This document shows, in pieces, positions 28,387 to 37,264 of a stretch of DNA of 64,000 bases. Within the stretch, counting starts at the first letter, position 1. Each line of letters begins with the position of its first letter. Source of the DNA: Prevotella sp. BV3P1 (GTDB taxonomy: Bacteria; Bacteroidota; Bacteroidia; Bacteroidales; Bacteroidaceae); NCBI RefSeq assembly GCF_000479005.1, contig NZ_AWXC01000043.1, positions 1 to 64,000 of the forward strand, read 5' to 3'. The notes below the pieces were generated by a model that ran no database searches, was not told the origin of the DNA, and saw only the letters and a program-made list of their open reading frames with translations. The translations under genes were made by a program, and so were the position numbers.

Positions 28387-31300
28387 TTAAATTCCAATAT
28401 TCAAAGTCACGCTATAAGTTGGCGTAATGGGCTGTGCGCCGGTCGCCACTTCGGGGTCGATGCCCTTGTAATCTTTGCTCACCACGATGAACGGATTGCT
28501 CACAGAACCGCTTATTGACAGATTATTGAGCGACATTCGTTGTATCAATTTCGTAGGAACCGTGTACGACAGCGAAATGTTGTTGCAGCGCATGAACGAT
28601 GCGTTGACTACTCTTGCTGTAGAATAGTTGTACAAACGATGCGCATATTCGTTCGACCCATTCGGCAAGTATACCATGGGTATGTTATGATTAGGAATGG
28701 AAGGTATCTGCGTATGCAGCTCATCACCAGGTTTTTGCCAACGGTTCACCATTTCTTTAGACAGATTGCTGTAGGCCGATGGTGTGCTGTTGTTGAGATA
28801 ATCTTCGCTGAACAAATCGGTTAAGAAGCGTTTTCCGCCTAACGCAATCGAAAAAGAAGAGGACAGAGTGATTGATTTCCAACGCAATACGGTAGACAAA
28901 CCGCCCGAAATGTCGGGTTCTGTAGTACCTGCATATTTCATGTAAGAGGTAGCATCCAATTTGTCAGCACCCTCCTCAATGGTTGGAATGCGGAAAAGCG
29001 GATAACCACCTTGCGCATCTAAGCCTGCGAAATCCCAAGCCCAGAAAGCACCAACCGGATAACCTTCTTTGTGAATGGAACCACCTGAGGCAGCGCGCCA
29101 GTTCTGATTTTCGGCCATGGTCGACTTGATTTCGTTGAAGTTTTTCGCCGTGTTAACCGAGATGTTCCAAACCCAGTCTTTGGTTCTGATGGGCGTAAAG
29201 GTAGCCGTAAACTCAAATCCATAGTTATTCATGTTGCCCCCATTAATAGGCATGAACATCACGCCATATTCGTATGGTACGGCTTTCGAAACGATAAGGT
29301 CGGTTGTATGCTTGGAATAATACTCGGCACTGAAAGCAATTCGGTTTTTCCACACGCCAAAGTCTACCCCTAGGTTAATGCTCTTGGTTTTTTCCCAACG
29401 CAAATTATCATAAGGCAACGATTTTATTTTCAGGATATAACGGCCTGTTCGAAGATCAATAAAGTCGCGCCCACGTCCTAATTCTGCAATCAAATCGGGC
29501 CCATAGTTGCTTGCTACATTGCCTTGCCACCCGTACGAAGCGCGGAAATTAAAGTCGCTAATCCAACGAATGTCTTTTATCCATGGCTCGTTGATGATGT
29601 TCCAGCGGGCTCCAGCCGACCACACAGGCAAGAAACGGTTACGCTCATCTTGTCCGAAGCGGTTAGATGCGTCGGAACGAATGCTTGCCGAAAAGATGTA
29701 ACGCTCATCAAAACTATACATACCCGTGGCAAACATACCTACCGTATTAATCTTACGATCGATGATAGCGTTGTTGAATTGATGGTAAAGATCGTTTTCT
29801 ATCCAGCGTGAGGCATCCAGTGGGTCGATAACCTGACGTGGAGGAAAGATGATAGATTTACCTCTGTTGGGGAAGTAACCATACAACGTGGTGTTGTAGC
29901 CGTCGTACTTATTGCTTCTAATCTCGCTTCCAGCCATCAAACTCATGCGATGCACGTCACCGAAAATCTTGTTGTACGACAGTGTACCTCGTAAGGTATA
30001 ATTGGTGTTACGATTCTCTGTGGTGTTGAGTTCGCCACCATGAGGCAGGCGAGATTTTTTATATTCCAGATCACCAGGCTCATACAGCCCAAATTCGTAA
30101 CCACGTAGATTGGAAATAAAGAAACTCTGTTCGTCGGCGAACGATGAGCCCACCACGTTGGATAGATTATAGCCAAACAAGCCTTCAAACTGCAATCCCT
30201 GCAAGATAGTCCACCGTAAATTGGCAGATAATGCCACTGAATTTGTCGTATTGGTGTTGCCCGTACAATCCATCTCGTGCAAAATGTTGTACATACGTCG
30301 GTTGGCGTCCTGCGATTTCGCATAATAAAACAAACTTCCGTCTTCGTTATAGGCTGGGATGGCACGATTGATGGTAGACGCATATTGATAAGGATCTACC
30401 CTGAAAAAGCCGTTCGTCTTATTGGAAGCGGCGTTCAGTCGAATGCCCAAGTTGATTTTATCGCTCAAACGCGTGTCGACACTCACCGATGCACTGTAAT
30501 TCTTCGCATCGTTACCAACAGATATACCATTGGTGAACGAACTGTTGATAGACGCATAATACTTAAAACGGTCGGTACCACCACTCAGACTAACGCTGTG
30601 ATTGTGACTTACAGAGTGGCGAAACAACTCCTTAAACCAGTCGGTGTTGTTCATGCGAACCTTCTCAACTCCTTGTTGAAATTGTGCGTACGATATCTCT
30701 TTGCGCAAATATTGCCCCAGCAATCCTTCGTAGCCGATGCGCTCCAATGGTCGGTTGGCTTCGCTCACCAGTCCTCTTCTATAAATTTCTTCGGACACAT
30801 CTACACGCTCAGAAGAGTTCATCAAGTTCATCTTACTATAATAGATGCGCGGCGCAACGGTCATGCCGCCGCTATAATTGACCGATACTCGGCCGGCTTT
30901 ACCTTGTTTGGTAGTGATGACAATAACGCCGTTGGCTGCTTTCACCCCATACATCACTGTTGCCGCCGCATCTTTCAGCACCGATATGGTCATGATGTCG
31001 TTGGGACTCAGCCAAGAAATAGAATTTCCCACAAAATTCTTGATCATGTCAAAATTGTCTTGCGAGATGCTTCCTAAGGCATCTAAGTCGCGCGGCTTGA
31101 AAGGCAACGGATCTTCTTGTATGATGCCATCGACCACCCAGACAGGCTCTTGGTTGCCCAACAAGGTAGATGTACCACGCACGCGTACTTTCTGAGTCGT
31201 TCCTACCAATCCGCTGGTGTTTAACACACTGGTTCCCACAAGTTTGCCTTGTAGCATCTGCTCAATGCTTTTATGCCCATCGTAAAACAAATCTTCGCTT

Positions 31301-31800
31301 TTTACGGTGTTGGCAGAGCCAATCATCTCATTCTTTCTAATGCGTTGATAGCCCGTCACCACCACCTCATCAATAAGCTCTACCCCGTCTTCCATCAATA
31401 CTTTCATTTCCTTCTCGCCCTTCCATGGAAGCAACAGGGGCTTCATGCTGGCGTAGGTAAACTGCAATTTTGGGGCGGCTACGTCGGTTTCCAACTTGAA
31501 ACGTCCTTCCAAATCGGATTGTGTACCCTGCGAGGTTCCTTTGATAAAAATGGTTACTCCTGGCAATGGTTCTTTGTCGGTAGCCGACAACACAATGCCT
31601 TGGATAAGGTGCTTGCGTGCCCCATCGTTTGATTTCGCTTCGGTGGTGCGCAGCGAGTCTGTTGGAAATTCGCTTTTCATTGGAGCCGCAAACGCATGAA
31701 AGTTTATCGCAGCCATTGATCCTAATAAGCAACAAGTGATGACAGTACTTTTCACAACCCATGTGAAAAGTAACTGTTTTGCCGATTGATTATTTGTCAT
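28387..31800 (-). CDS. SusC/RagA-family TonB-dependent outer-membrane transporter
   Basis: A 1137-residue transporter and first gene of the six-gene operon. A long N-terminal export signal (to about residue 38, ending HAFA) is followed by a carboxypeptidase-like domain (about 68-140; EPLPGVTIFIKGTSQGTQ), a TonB-box-like IDEVVVTGYQRI near 143, and a plug with the VWVVDGI and ISVLKDAAATVMYGVKAANGVIVITTK motifs. A large barrel ends in TPTYSVTLNIGI. The plug has an inserted stretch between the VVDG and ISVLKD motifs (about 230-270), which is common among RagA-like transporters. Confidence 0.93.
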   Translation of the reverse strand: MTNNQSAKQLLFTWVVKSTVITCCLLGSMAAINFHAFAAPMKSEFPTDSLRTTEAKSNDGARKHLIQGIVLSATDKEPLPGVTIFIKGTSQGTQSDLEGRFKLETDVAAPKLQFTYASMKPLLLPWKGEKEMKVLMEDGVELIDEVVVTGYQRIRKNEMIGSANTVKSEDLFYDGHKSIEQMLQGKLVGTSVLNTSGLVGTTQKVRVRGTSTLLGNQEPVWVVDGIIQEDPLPFKPRDLDALGSISQDNFDMIKNFVGNSISWLSPNDIMTISVLKDAAATVMYGVKAANGVIVITTKQGKAGRVSVNYSGGMTVAPRIYYSKMNLMNSSERVDVSEEIYRRGLVSEANRPLERIGYEGLLGQYLRKEISYAQFQQGVEKVRMNNTDWFKELFRHSVSHNHSVSLSGGTDRFKYYASINSSFTNGISVGNDAKNYSASVSVDTRLSDKINLGIRLNAASNKTNGFFRVDPYQYASTINRAIPAYNEDGSLFYYAKSQDANRRMYNILHEMDCTGNTNTTNSVALSANLRWTILQGLQFEGLFGYNLSNVVGSSFADEQSFFISNLRGYEFGLYEPGDLEYKKSRLPHGGELNTTENRNTNYTLRGTLSYNKIFGDVHRMSLMAGSEIRSNKYDGYNTTLYGYFPNRGKSIIFPPRQVIDPLDASRWIENDLYHQFNNAIIDRKINTVGMFATGMYSFDERYIFSASIRSDASNRFGQDERNRFLPVWSAGARWNIINEPWIKDIRWISDFNFRASYGWQGNVASNYGPDLIAELGRGRDFIDLRTGRYILKIKSLPYDNLRWEKTKSINLGVDFGVWKNRIAFSAEYYSKHTTDLIVSKAVPYEYGVMFMPINGGNMNNYGFEFTATFTPIRTKDWVWNISVNTAKNFNEIKSTMAENQNWRAASGGSIHKEGYPVGAFWAWDFAGLDAQGGYPLFRIPTIEEGADKLDATSYMKYAGTTEPDISGGLSTVLRWKSITLSSSFSIALGGKRFLTDLFSEDYLNNSTPSAYSNLSKEMVNRWQKPGDELHTQIPSIPNHNIPMVYLPNGSNEYAHRLYNYSTARVVNASFMRCNNISLSYTVPTKLIQRMSLNNLSISGSVSNPFIVVSKDYKGIDPEVATGAQPITPTYSVTLNIGI

Positions 31801-31895
31801 ACATCATCAAAATTTAAAGACATTATCCTTTCTTTGTCTTTGTTATACTTCATTCGAATAACCCTAAAAACAATCTGGTATTCTTATTCAAGGTG

Positions 31896-31903
31896 CAAAT
31901 ATA
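31896..31903 (-). promoter_or_regulatory. -7 box of the SusCD/protease-like operon
   Basis: On the minus strand this reads TATATTTG followed by C, about 95 bases before the susC ATG. A matching -33 element is not obvious. No sigma/anti-sigma pair or hybrid two-component regulator lies beside it. Confidence 0.6.
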
Positions 31904-32268
31904 CTGAAAAATATTGTAATAAGTGTGGTTTTATGTTTCTTTTTTGCAACGTAAAGCACGTTTTATCTTTACGTTAGACGGATGGAGGGTGGGGTAGAAC
32001 TGTAGAAAGAATGCCACTGTTTAATCCCCGTTGGTGCATTTTATCCCATTTCGGCAACGAGGGTAACGTTGCCCATTACGTTGTGATTTTTTACCAATTT
32101 TAGCCCCAAAAACGGCACCTGCAAATTGACAAAATAGAAAAAAATGATAGGCAAACAGGAAGCAAACAGACGATGATTTGGTAAGAAAAATCGCATTTTA
32201 CACTAAAAATCTTGCTTTTTCTCCGTTAAAACCATCCTTTTGCTCGTTAATCTGTAATGTATTGCAGG

Positions 32269-32312
32269 TCAAAGTCATGTGAATTGGCCTCTTAAAGCAA
32301 TGATATTGAAGC
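32269..32312 (+). repeat. 22-bp-period intergenic repeat, locus B (2 units)
   Basis: TCAAAGTCATGTGAATTGG starts at 32269 and a diverged second unit (CTTAAAGCAATGATATTG) starts at 32291, again exactly 22 bases apart. Unit one is nearly identical to the third unit of locus A. Confidence 0.65.
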
Positions 32313-32489
32313 TAAAAGTAGTTGGATATCCCGCTCGTTCGATATGCGATGCGCGTAAAGTGTTGACTATTAGCGATATGCGAAAATCGTTTATCTTGGG
32401 CGTATTTGTGACCAGCGGCAGGGTTGTTTGTAAATTCGCCAAGCATGGAGAGGTGCGTTGTCAAGAAAAATTGTAGGACGGTAGTAGCC

Positions 32490-32748
32490 GAGTTTACAAG
32501 TTGACGAGTTCTTCAGTTTACGAGTTTACGAGTTTACAAGTTTACAAGTTGTTAGCTTCTTTAGTTTACAAGTTGACGAGTTGACGAGTTTACGAGTTGT
32601 TAGCTTCTGTGTTCATGACTGCTCATACAAAAGTCACGAGTTGACAAGTTCACGAGTTGTTGGGCAGTTAGCATCTTTGCTGATGTCCGCTAACTCCCAT
32701 TAACTCCTGCTAATTCCCATTAACTCCCGTCAACTTCTGTTGCCTCTG
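32490..32748. repeat. Short-period tandem repeats (8 bp and about 10 bp)
   Basis: From 32490 to about 32662 the word GAGTTTAC and its variants AAGTTGAC, GAGTTGAC and AAGTTTAC recur every 8 bases, broken by two copies of GTTGTTAGCTTCT. From about 32688 a different word, TTAACTCCCA/TTAACTCCTGC, recurs. The tract ends at the stop of the small basic protein gene. Confidence 0.75.
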
Positions 32749-32750
32749 AG

Positions 32751-32942
32751 CTATCTTTTCTTGTTCCTGTTGGCGCGCTGTTGGCGGTATTTGGCCTTTT
32801 GACGGGCCGACCCACTGCCATGTGCGCCAGTGATGTATTGCTTCTTTTTGGCTTTGGTCTTTACCTTTGCATCGTCCTTTTGCTCTTTCGGTGGTTTGCG
32901 AAACACCAAGCCATTCTCTAAAATATCGTCAAAATCGTTCAT
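32751..32942 (-). CDS. Small basic protein of unknown function
   Basis: A 63-residue protein, very rich in Lys, Arg and Gln in its C-terminal two thirds (KTKAKKKQ, RQKAKYRQQRANRNKKR) with an acidic first ten residues (MNDFDDILE). It starts 20 bases after the AICAR transformylase gene in the same direction, which supports a shared transcript. The tail composition suggests nucleic-acid or ribosome binding; no family is recognised and the gene could be species-restricted. Confidence 0.6.
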   Translation of the reverse strand: MNDFDDILENGLVFRKPPKEQKDDAKVKTKAKKKQYITGAHGSGSARQKAKYRQQRANRNKKR

Positions 32943-32962
32943 GTCTGTAGGTGTGATATCTG

Positions 32963-34144
32963 TTAATGATGGAACAGTCGTACGCCTGTCATGGCCATGG
33001 CGATACCATATTTATCGCATGTCTCAATCACATGGTCGTCGCGAATGGAGCCTCCGGCTTGGGCGATGTACGCTACACCGCTCTTGTGCGCGCGTTCAAT
33101 GTTGTCACCAAAGGGGAAGAAGGCGTCGCTACCCAAGGCCACATCCTTGTTTTGGGCTATCCAGGCCTTCTTTTCATCTGCGGTGAACGGCTCCGGTTTG
33201 GTGGTGAAGAAGTGTTGCCAAGTGCCTTCGTGCAGCAAATCTTCGCATTCGTCACCAATGTACTGGTCAATGGTGTTGTCACGATCGGCACGGTGAATGT
33301 CCTCCTTGAAGGGCAAATTCATGACCTTTGGGCATTGGCGCAGCCACCATATGTCGGCCTTTTGCCCCGCCAGGCGTGTGCAATGGATGCGGCTCTGCTG
33401 TCCGGCACCGATGCCGATGGCCTGTCCGTCCTTCACATAGCATACGCTGTTGCTCTGAGTGTACTTGAGGATGATGAGGGCGATGATGAGATCGCGCTTG
33501 GCTTCATCGCTGAAGTGCTTGTTTTTGGTGGGGATATGCATGAAGAGCAAATCGTCATCAAGCTTGATGTCATTGCGTCCTTGCTCGAAGGTAATGCCGA
33601 AAATCTGTCGCCGTTCGATGGGTGCGGGAACGTAATTGGGGTCTATTTGGATGACATTATAAGTGCCTTTGCGCTTTTGTTTTAAGATGTCGAGTGCCTC
33701 AGGCGTGTAGTCGGGTGCGATAACGCCATCGCTCACCTCCCGCTTAATCAATGTGGCCGTGGCAGCATCGCAGGTGTCGCTCAGTGCTACAAAGTCGCCA
33801 TACGAGCACATGCGGTCGGCTCCGCGTGCCCTGGCGTAGGCACATGCCAGCGGCGAAAGTTCCATCTTGGCGTCATCAACAAAGTAAATCCGCTTCAATG
33901 TGTCGCTCAAAGGAAGTCCGATGGCGGCTCCTGCCGGCGAAACATGCTTGAACGAGGCTGCCGATGGCAAACCGGTTGCGGCTTTTAACTCTTTCACCAG
34001 CTGCCAACTGTTCAGGGCATCGAGGAAATTGATGTAGCCTGGTCGGCCATTCAACTCTGTGATGGGTAACTCGCCTTCGTCCATATAAATGCGCGAAGGC
34101 TTTTGGTTGGGATTGCATCCGTACTTCAATGCTAATTCTTTCAT
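32963..34144 (-). CDS. Stand-alone AICAR transformylase (PurH C-terminal activity)
   Basis: Catalyses formyl transfer from 10-formyltetrahydrofolate to AICAR, the penultimate step of IMP synthesis. At 393 residues it contains only the transformylase part of PurH. The catalytic Lys-His lies in ASFKHVSPAGAAIG near residue 65. Other family stretches are REVSDGVIAPDYTPEALDIL, the IGAGQQSRIHCTRLA segment, DAFFPFGDNIERA and the terminal GIAMAMTGVRLFHH. It is diverged from the transformylase half of ordinary PurH. The cyclohydrolase half is a separate gene at 41126. Confidence 0.9.
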   Translation of the reverse strand: MKELALKYGCNPNQKPSRIYMDEGELPITELNGRPGYINFLDALNSWQLVKELKAATGLPSAASFKHVSPAGAAIGLPLSDTLKRIYFVDDAKMELSPLACAYARARGADRMCSYGDFVALSDTCDAATATLIKREVSDGVIAPDYTPEALDILKQKRKGTYNVIQIDPNYVPAPIERRQIFGITFEQGRNDIKLDDDLLFMHIPTKNKHFSDEAKRDLIIALIILKYTQSNSVCYVKDGQAIGIGAGQQSRIHCTRLAGQKADIWWLRQCPKVMNLPFKEDIHRADRDNTIDQYIGDECEDLLHEGTWQHFFTTKPEPFTADEKKAWIAQNKDVALGSDAFFPFGDNIERAHKSGVAYIAQAGGSIRDDHVIETCDKYGIAMAMTGVRLFHH

Positions 34145-34169
34145 GATGGAATCGTATTTTATTTTGTTA

Positions 34170-34177
34170 CAAAGTTA
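34170..34177 (-). promoter_or_regulatory. -7 box of the AICAR transformylase gene
   Basis: Reads TAACTTTG on the minus strand, 25 bases before the ATG. Confidence 0.55.
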
Positions 34178-34292
34178 CGAATAATTATTTTGTTATGCTG
34201 TGTATATGTCTGTTTTTTACACCTTTGTCAACTATCTTACTTGATGGCAAAAAAATAAAGGTCAGCATGCAATTGCATTCGTATTTTTTCAG

Positions 34293-34300
34293 TACTTTTG
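34293..34300 (+). promoter_or_regulatory. -7 box of the small helical protein gene
   Basis: TACTTTTG on the plus strand. Transcription would begin near 34306, so an in-frame GTG at 34305 is unlikely to be the start and the ATG at 34392 is preferred. Confidence 0.5.
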
Positions 34301-34391
34301 TGTCGTGTTAACAATTGATGGGTTGAAAAGCACAAGTTTCAACAGGTCAATCGGTGGCAAGACATGTCAAAATAGGGATGTTCATCAGCGT

Positions 34392-34700
34392 ATGTTACAC
34401 GATTTAAAGCTCCTTCTGCAAGAAGTGGAGGCTACGATTGGTAAAAAGGTAACCCAATCTTCTGATTTTGAAAAGCTGGCCCAATTGTTTTCCAATCGTG
34501 GGTTAAGCATGACGGAGAGCGCGCTCAAGAGCGTGTGGAACCATGTCAGCATGAAAGAAAAGCCGTCCAAGGCTACATTGGACGTGCTGGCTTTGTTTGC
34601 CGGATTCCAGAGTTGGGACGATTTTAAGCAGGCTTTGCATGGTGAAAACAATGGTGATTTGGAGGGTGAAGACCATTCCAAACGCCTTCGTCATGGCTGA
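34392..34700 (+). CDS. Small helical domain protein, Bacteroidota-specific type
   Basis: About 102 residues from the ATG at 34392. The pattern SSDFEKLAQLFSNRGLSMTESALKSVW, then PSKATLDVLALFAGFQSWDDFKQ, matches a small domain often found at the N-terminus of Bacteroidota regulatory or ankyrin/DUF proteins, with a predicted helix-turn-helix-like arrangement and the SWDDF/SWEDF ending. Function is not known; a DNA-binding or adaptor role is a guess. It stands alone, ahead of a convergent rplS. Confidence 0.65.
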   Translation: MLHDLKLLLQEVEATIGKKVTQSSDFEKLAQLFSNRGLSMTESALKSVWNHVSMKEKPSKATLDVLALFAGFQSWDDFKQALHGENNGDLEGEDHSKRLRHG

Positions 34701-34739
34701 GACTGATAGGTTGATGACAGGGAAATGCGTCGTTTGCAT

Positions 34740-34781
34740 CAGGTGGTAGATATATAAAAACAGGTGGTAGATATATAAAAA
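34740..34781 (+). repeat. Two tandem 21-bp repeats beside the terminator
   Basis: CAGGTGGTAGATATATAAAAA occurs exactly twice in a row (34740-34760 and 34761-34781), abutting the terminator stem. Confidence 0.8.
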
Positions 34782-34814
34782 GAGGTTCAATGAGCGAAAT
34801 CATTAAACCTCTTT
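34779..34814. terminator. Bidirectional terminator between the small helical gene and rplS
   Basis: AAAGAGGTTCAATGA (34779-34793) pairs with 34800-34814 with one mismatch around a GCGAAA loop. A/T runs on both sides allow it to act in both directions. Confidence 0.85.
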
Positions 34815-34846
34815 TTATATGTTCTAAAGTCTGAAAAGACTGCGTG

Positions 34847-35206
34847 TTACTTGGTTGTAACCGTTCTTCTTTCCTGAATGCGAGCCCTCTTACCTGTAAG
34901 GCCACGCAGATAGTAAAGCTTAGCACGACGTACCTTACCGCGTTTGTTCACTTCGATAGAGTCGATGTTGGGTGACTCGATAGGGAAGATACGCTCAACG
35001 CCTACTGTACCAGACATCTTGCGAACGGTGAAACGCTTCTTGGTGCCATGTCCTGAAATCTTGATAACAACACCACGGTAGAGCTGAATACGCTGCTTGG
35101 CTCCCTCGACGATTTTGTAAGCGACAGTAATAGTATCTCCAGCTTTGAACTCTGGGAACTCCTTGCCGGTTGCAAATGCTTCTTCAGCAACTTTAATTAA
35201 ATCCAT
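34847..35206 (-). CDS. rplS: Ribosomal protein bL19
   Basis: Structural protein of the 50S subunit at the subunit interface. The 119-residue sequence has the bL19 landmarks: [29 protein letters not shown], the [18 protein letters not shown] core and [21 protein letters not shown]. It is transcribed alone with its own promoter and terminator. Confidence 0.97.
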   Translation of the reverse strand: MDLIKVAEEAFATGKEFPEFKAGDTITVAYKIVEGAKQRIQLYRGVVIKISGHGTKKRFTVRKMSGTVGVERIFPIESPNIDSIEVNKRGKVRRAKLYYLRGLTGKRARIQERRTVTTK

Positions 35207-35294
35207 TGTATTTGGTCATTAAATATTGTTTGTCGTTCCAACACAACATGGCAAGTAACTCTTCTACTGCCAGCGGTTATGCCGAAAAGCGGTG

Positions 35295-35302
35295 CAAAGT
35301 TA
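35295..35302 (-). promoter_or_regulatory. -7 box of rplS
   Basis: Reads TAACTTTG followed by C on the minus strand, about 90 bases before the rplS ATG. Confidence 0.6.
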
Positions 35303-35375
35303 CGACAAATATACCAAACTCGCAAGCATTATTGCTTTTTTGTGCATGATGGTGCATGGTTCTTGCTTTTTTTCC

Positions 35376-35450
35376 ATTCGTCAGAACGCCTGCGTTCGTT
35401 GGTTTCGTCCCATGCAATTTGCTTCAATTATTTCATTTGTTGTTCAATTA
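35376..35450 (+). repeat. Degenerate copy of the ATTCG...GAACGC..GCGTTC element
   Basis: ATTCGTCAGAACGCCTGCGT begins a stretch that resembles both arms of the large inverted repeat at 50680-50873, including a trailing GTTGTTCAA. The core GAACGCCTGCGTTC is itself an inverted repeat. Confidence 0.55.
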
Positions 35451-35552
35451 ATCCCTCAAAAGAAACGGCGTAGAATGGCGATATCGTAGAGGATGGGTGT
35501 TAAATTTTATTATAAGATTGTAAGCGAAACGGATAGATACGAATGCTTTAAC

Positions 35553-35560
35553 TATCTTTG
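35553..35560 (+). promoter_or_regulatory. -7 box of the split 5'-nucleotidase genes
   Basis: TATCTTTG, 22 bases before the ATG at 35583. It lies downstream of an earlier in-frame ATG (35493) and so argues against that start. Confidence 0.6.
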
Positions 35561-35582
35561 TACAATAAAAACAATATTTTGT

Positions 35583-36347
35583 ATGATGCAAAAACGATTA
35601 GTAGGAGCGTGCATCGGCATGTGCATGGTGTGTGCGTCGTGCGTACATCAGTACCAACTCACGAGCGTTCAGCGCACGCGTATCGTGGTAGACCAGCGCT
35701 ATGATGCCACGCATGATAAGGTTGTTGAGATGTTGATGCGACCTTATAAAGAAAATGTTGACAGCCTCATGGCACCGGTGGTGGGGCGAGTGGCTCGTGA
35801 CATGAGTGTGAAACGACCAGAAAGCACGCTGTCAAACTTATTGTCTGACATCCTGGTATGGGGTGGAAAGAAAGCCAACGACGCACCCGATTTCGCCGTA
35901 TATAATATGGGTGGCATCCGTGCGGCATTGGTCAAGGGCGACGTGACCATTGGCGACGTGGTGGATGTGGCGCCCTTTGAGAACAAACTTTGCCTGCTTA
36001 CGCTCACGGGATCGCAAGTTCTTCAGCTCTTTGAGCAGATGGCAAGCGTGGGTGGTGAAGGCGTGAGTAAGGAGGTACGGTTGGTGATTACCAAAGATAG
36101 ACGACTCAAATCGGCCTTGATTAACGGGCAGAAAATAAATCCAAACGCTAAATATCGCATCGCAACCTTGGACTATCTCGCACAGGGCAATGACAAACTC
36201 GTGGCCTTCAAGCACAAGACGGATGTGGTGTCGCCACAGGTTTACGAGAACAACGTGCGCTTCATCATCATGGACTACTTTAGACAACAGGCGGCAAAGC
36301 ATGTGGAAGTAGACGCGAAGATAGAAGGAAGAATTGTCATAGAATAG
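35583..36347 (+). CDS. 5'-nucleotidase C-terminal-domain lipoprotein
   Basis: A 254-residue lipoprotein (MMQKRLVGACIGMCMVCASC) carrying only the substrate-binding C-terminal domain of UshA-type 5'-nucleotidases. Landmarks are ESTLSNLLSDILVWGGKK, the FAVYNMGGIRAALVKGDVTIGDV motif read in pieces, and FENKLCLLTLTGSQVLQLFEQ. The metallophosphatase half is encoded by the next gene. The ATG at 35583 follows a -7 box directly. The two proteins probably work together in the periplasm or on the outer membrane. Confidence 0.88.
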   Translation: MMQKRLVGACIGMCMVCASCVHQYQLTSVQRTRIVVDQRYDATHDKVVEMLMRPYKENVDSLMAPVVGRVARDMSVKRPESTLSNLLSDILVWGGKKANDAPDFAVYNMGGIRAALVKGDVTIGDVVDVAPFENKLCLLTLTGSQVLQLFEQMASVGGEGVSKEVRLVITKDRRLKSALINGQKINPNAKYRIATLDYLAQGNDKLVAFKHKTDVVSPQVYENNVRFIIMDYFRQQAAKHVEVDAKIEGRIVIE

Positions 36348-36379
36348 ATTTGACCATCAAAATGAAGGAGAAAAAACAA

Positions 36380-37228
36380 ATGAAGAGATACCTGTTTGTA
36401 ACCATGGCGTTGCTCATGATGGCCGTGATGCCAATGGCGGCGCAAGACAAAACCTTGACCATTCTGCACACCAACGACACACATAGTTGCATTTATCCCT
36501 TGAATCCCAATTTGGCCGACACGATGTTGGCAGACCGAGGTGGATTCATTCGCCGCATCGAGATGTTGAAGCAAGAGCGGAAGAAAGACCCCGATTTGTT
36601 GCTGTTCGATAGCGGTGACTTCAGTCAGGGTTCACCTTATTATACCCTTTACAAAGGCGAAGTGGAGGTGAAGCTGATGAACAGGATGGGCTATGATGCG
36701 GGTACGATTGGCAACCATGAGTTTGATTTCGGCATGGAAAACTTCGCTTTCATCCTCCGGAACCTGCGTTTTCCCATCGTCTGCACCAACTACGATTTTA
36801 CGGGAACGCCTTGTGAAGGTCTGGTTAAGCCTTACTTAATCATCAAGCGCAAAGGCATTAAGATTGGTGTCTTCGGTCTTTCGCCGGCTTTAGATGGACT
36901 GGTTGATGCCCAGAAATGCAAGGGTGTGCGGTATTTAGACCCTGTGAAGACGGCGCACGACACGGCTCTGATGCTCAAGCGCGACAAAAAATGCGACCTG
37001 GTGATATGTATTTCTCACTTAGGATGGTTGGATGGCAGCCAAGGCGAAAAAGCCATGATTGCAGGGTCGCGGTATATCGACTTGGTCTTGGGTGGGCATT
37101 CGCACTCTTATTTCAAGACTCTGGAGTACGCAAAGAACCTGGATGGAAAAGAGATTCCTGTCGATCAGAACGGCAAACACGCGGTGTTTGTGGGTAAACT
37201 GAAACTCTCTTTCGTCAAGAAAAAATAA
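36380..37228 (+). CDS. Metallophosphatase (5'-nucleotidase N-terminal domain)
   Basis: Exported calcineurin-like phosphatase. All metal motifs are present: LHTNDTHS, DSGDFSQGSPYY, GNHEFDFG, ISHLGW and GGHSHS. The ATG at 36380 has an AAGGAG about ten bases upstream and begins a clean signal peptide (to MPMAAQ); an ATG at 36362 is an alternative. It starts 32 bases after the C-terminal-domain gene, so the order of the two halves is reversed compared with fused UshA enzymes. Confidence 0.9.
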   Translation: MKRYLFVTMALLMMAVMPMAAQDKTLTILHTNDTHSCIYPLNPNLADTMLADRGGFIRRIEMLKQERKKDPDLLLFDSGDFSQGSPYYTLYKGEVEVKLMNRMGYDAGTIGNHEFDFGMENFAFILRNLRFPIVCTNYDFTGTPCEGLVKPYLIIKRKGIKIGVFGLSPALDGLVDAQKCKGVRYLDPVKTAHDTALMLKRDKKCDLVICISHLGWLDGSQGEKAMIAGSRYIDLVLGGHSHSYFKTLEYAKNLDGKEIPVDQNGKHAVFVGKLKLSFVKKK

Positions 37229-37233
37229 AGAAA

Positions 37234-37254
37234 AAGGCGCTGAAGCAGCGCCTT
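37234..37254. terminator. Hairpin terminator between convergent genes
   Basis: AAGGCGCTG (37234-37242) and CAGCGCCTT (37246-37254) form a perfect 9-bp stem with loop AAG. The T-rich side on the minus strand (TTTTTCTTTA) makes it strongest for the barrel gene, and it can also act after the phosphatase gene. Confidence 0.75.
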
Positions 37255-37264
37255 CAAGTCAGAT

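Larger units (their letters stand above)
31904..32750. other. Gene-free stretch with repeats
   Basis: No supported gene in about 850 bases. It holds a two-unit copy of the 22-bp repeat (32269-32312) and an 8-bp-period tandem tract (32490 onward). Frames that stay open here have no recognisable protein features. Confidence 0.6.

Noticed and set aside
32279..32476. Plus-strand protein of 65 residues
   Set aside because: It overlaps the 22-bp repeat, lacks a promoter and has no recognisable motif.
32963..34144. Complete bifunctional PurH
   Set aside because: The protein has the transformylase motifs only; the STGGT and GGRVKTLHP cyclohydrolase motifs are absent.
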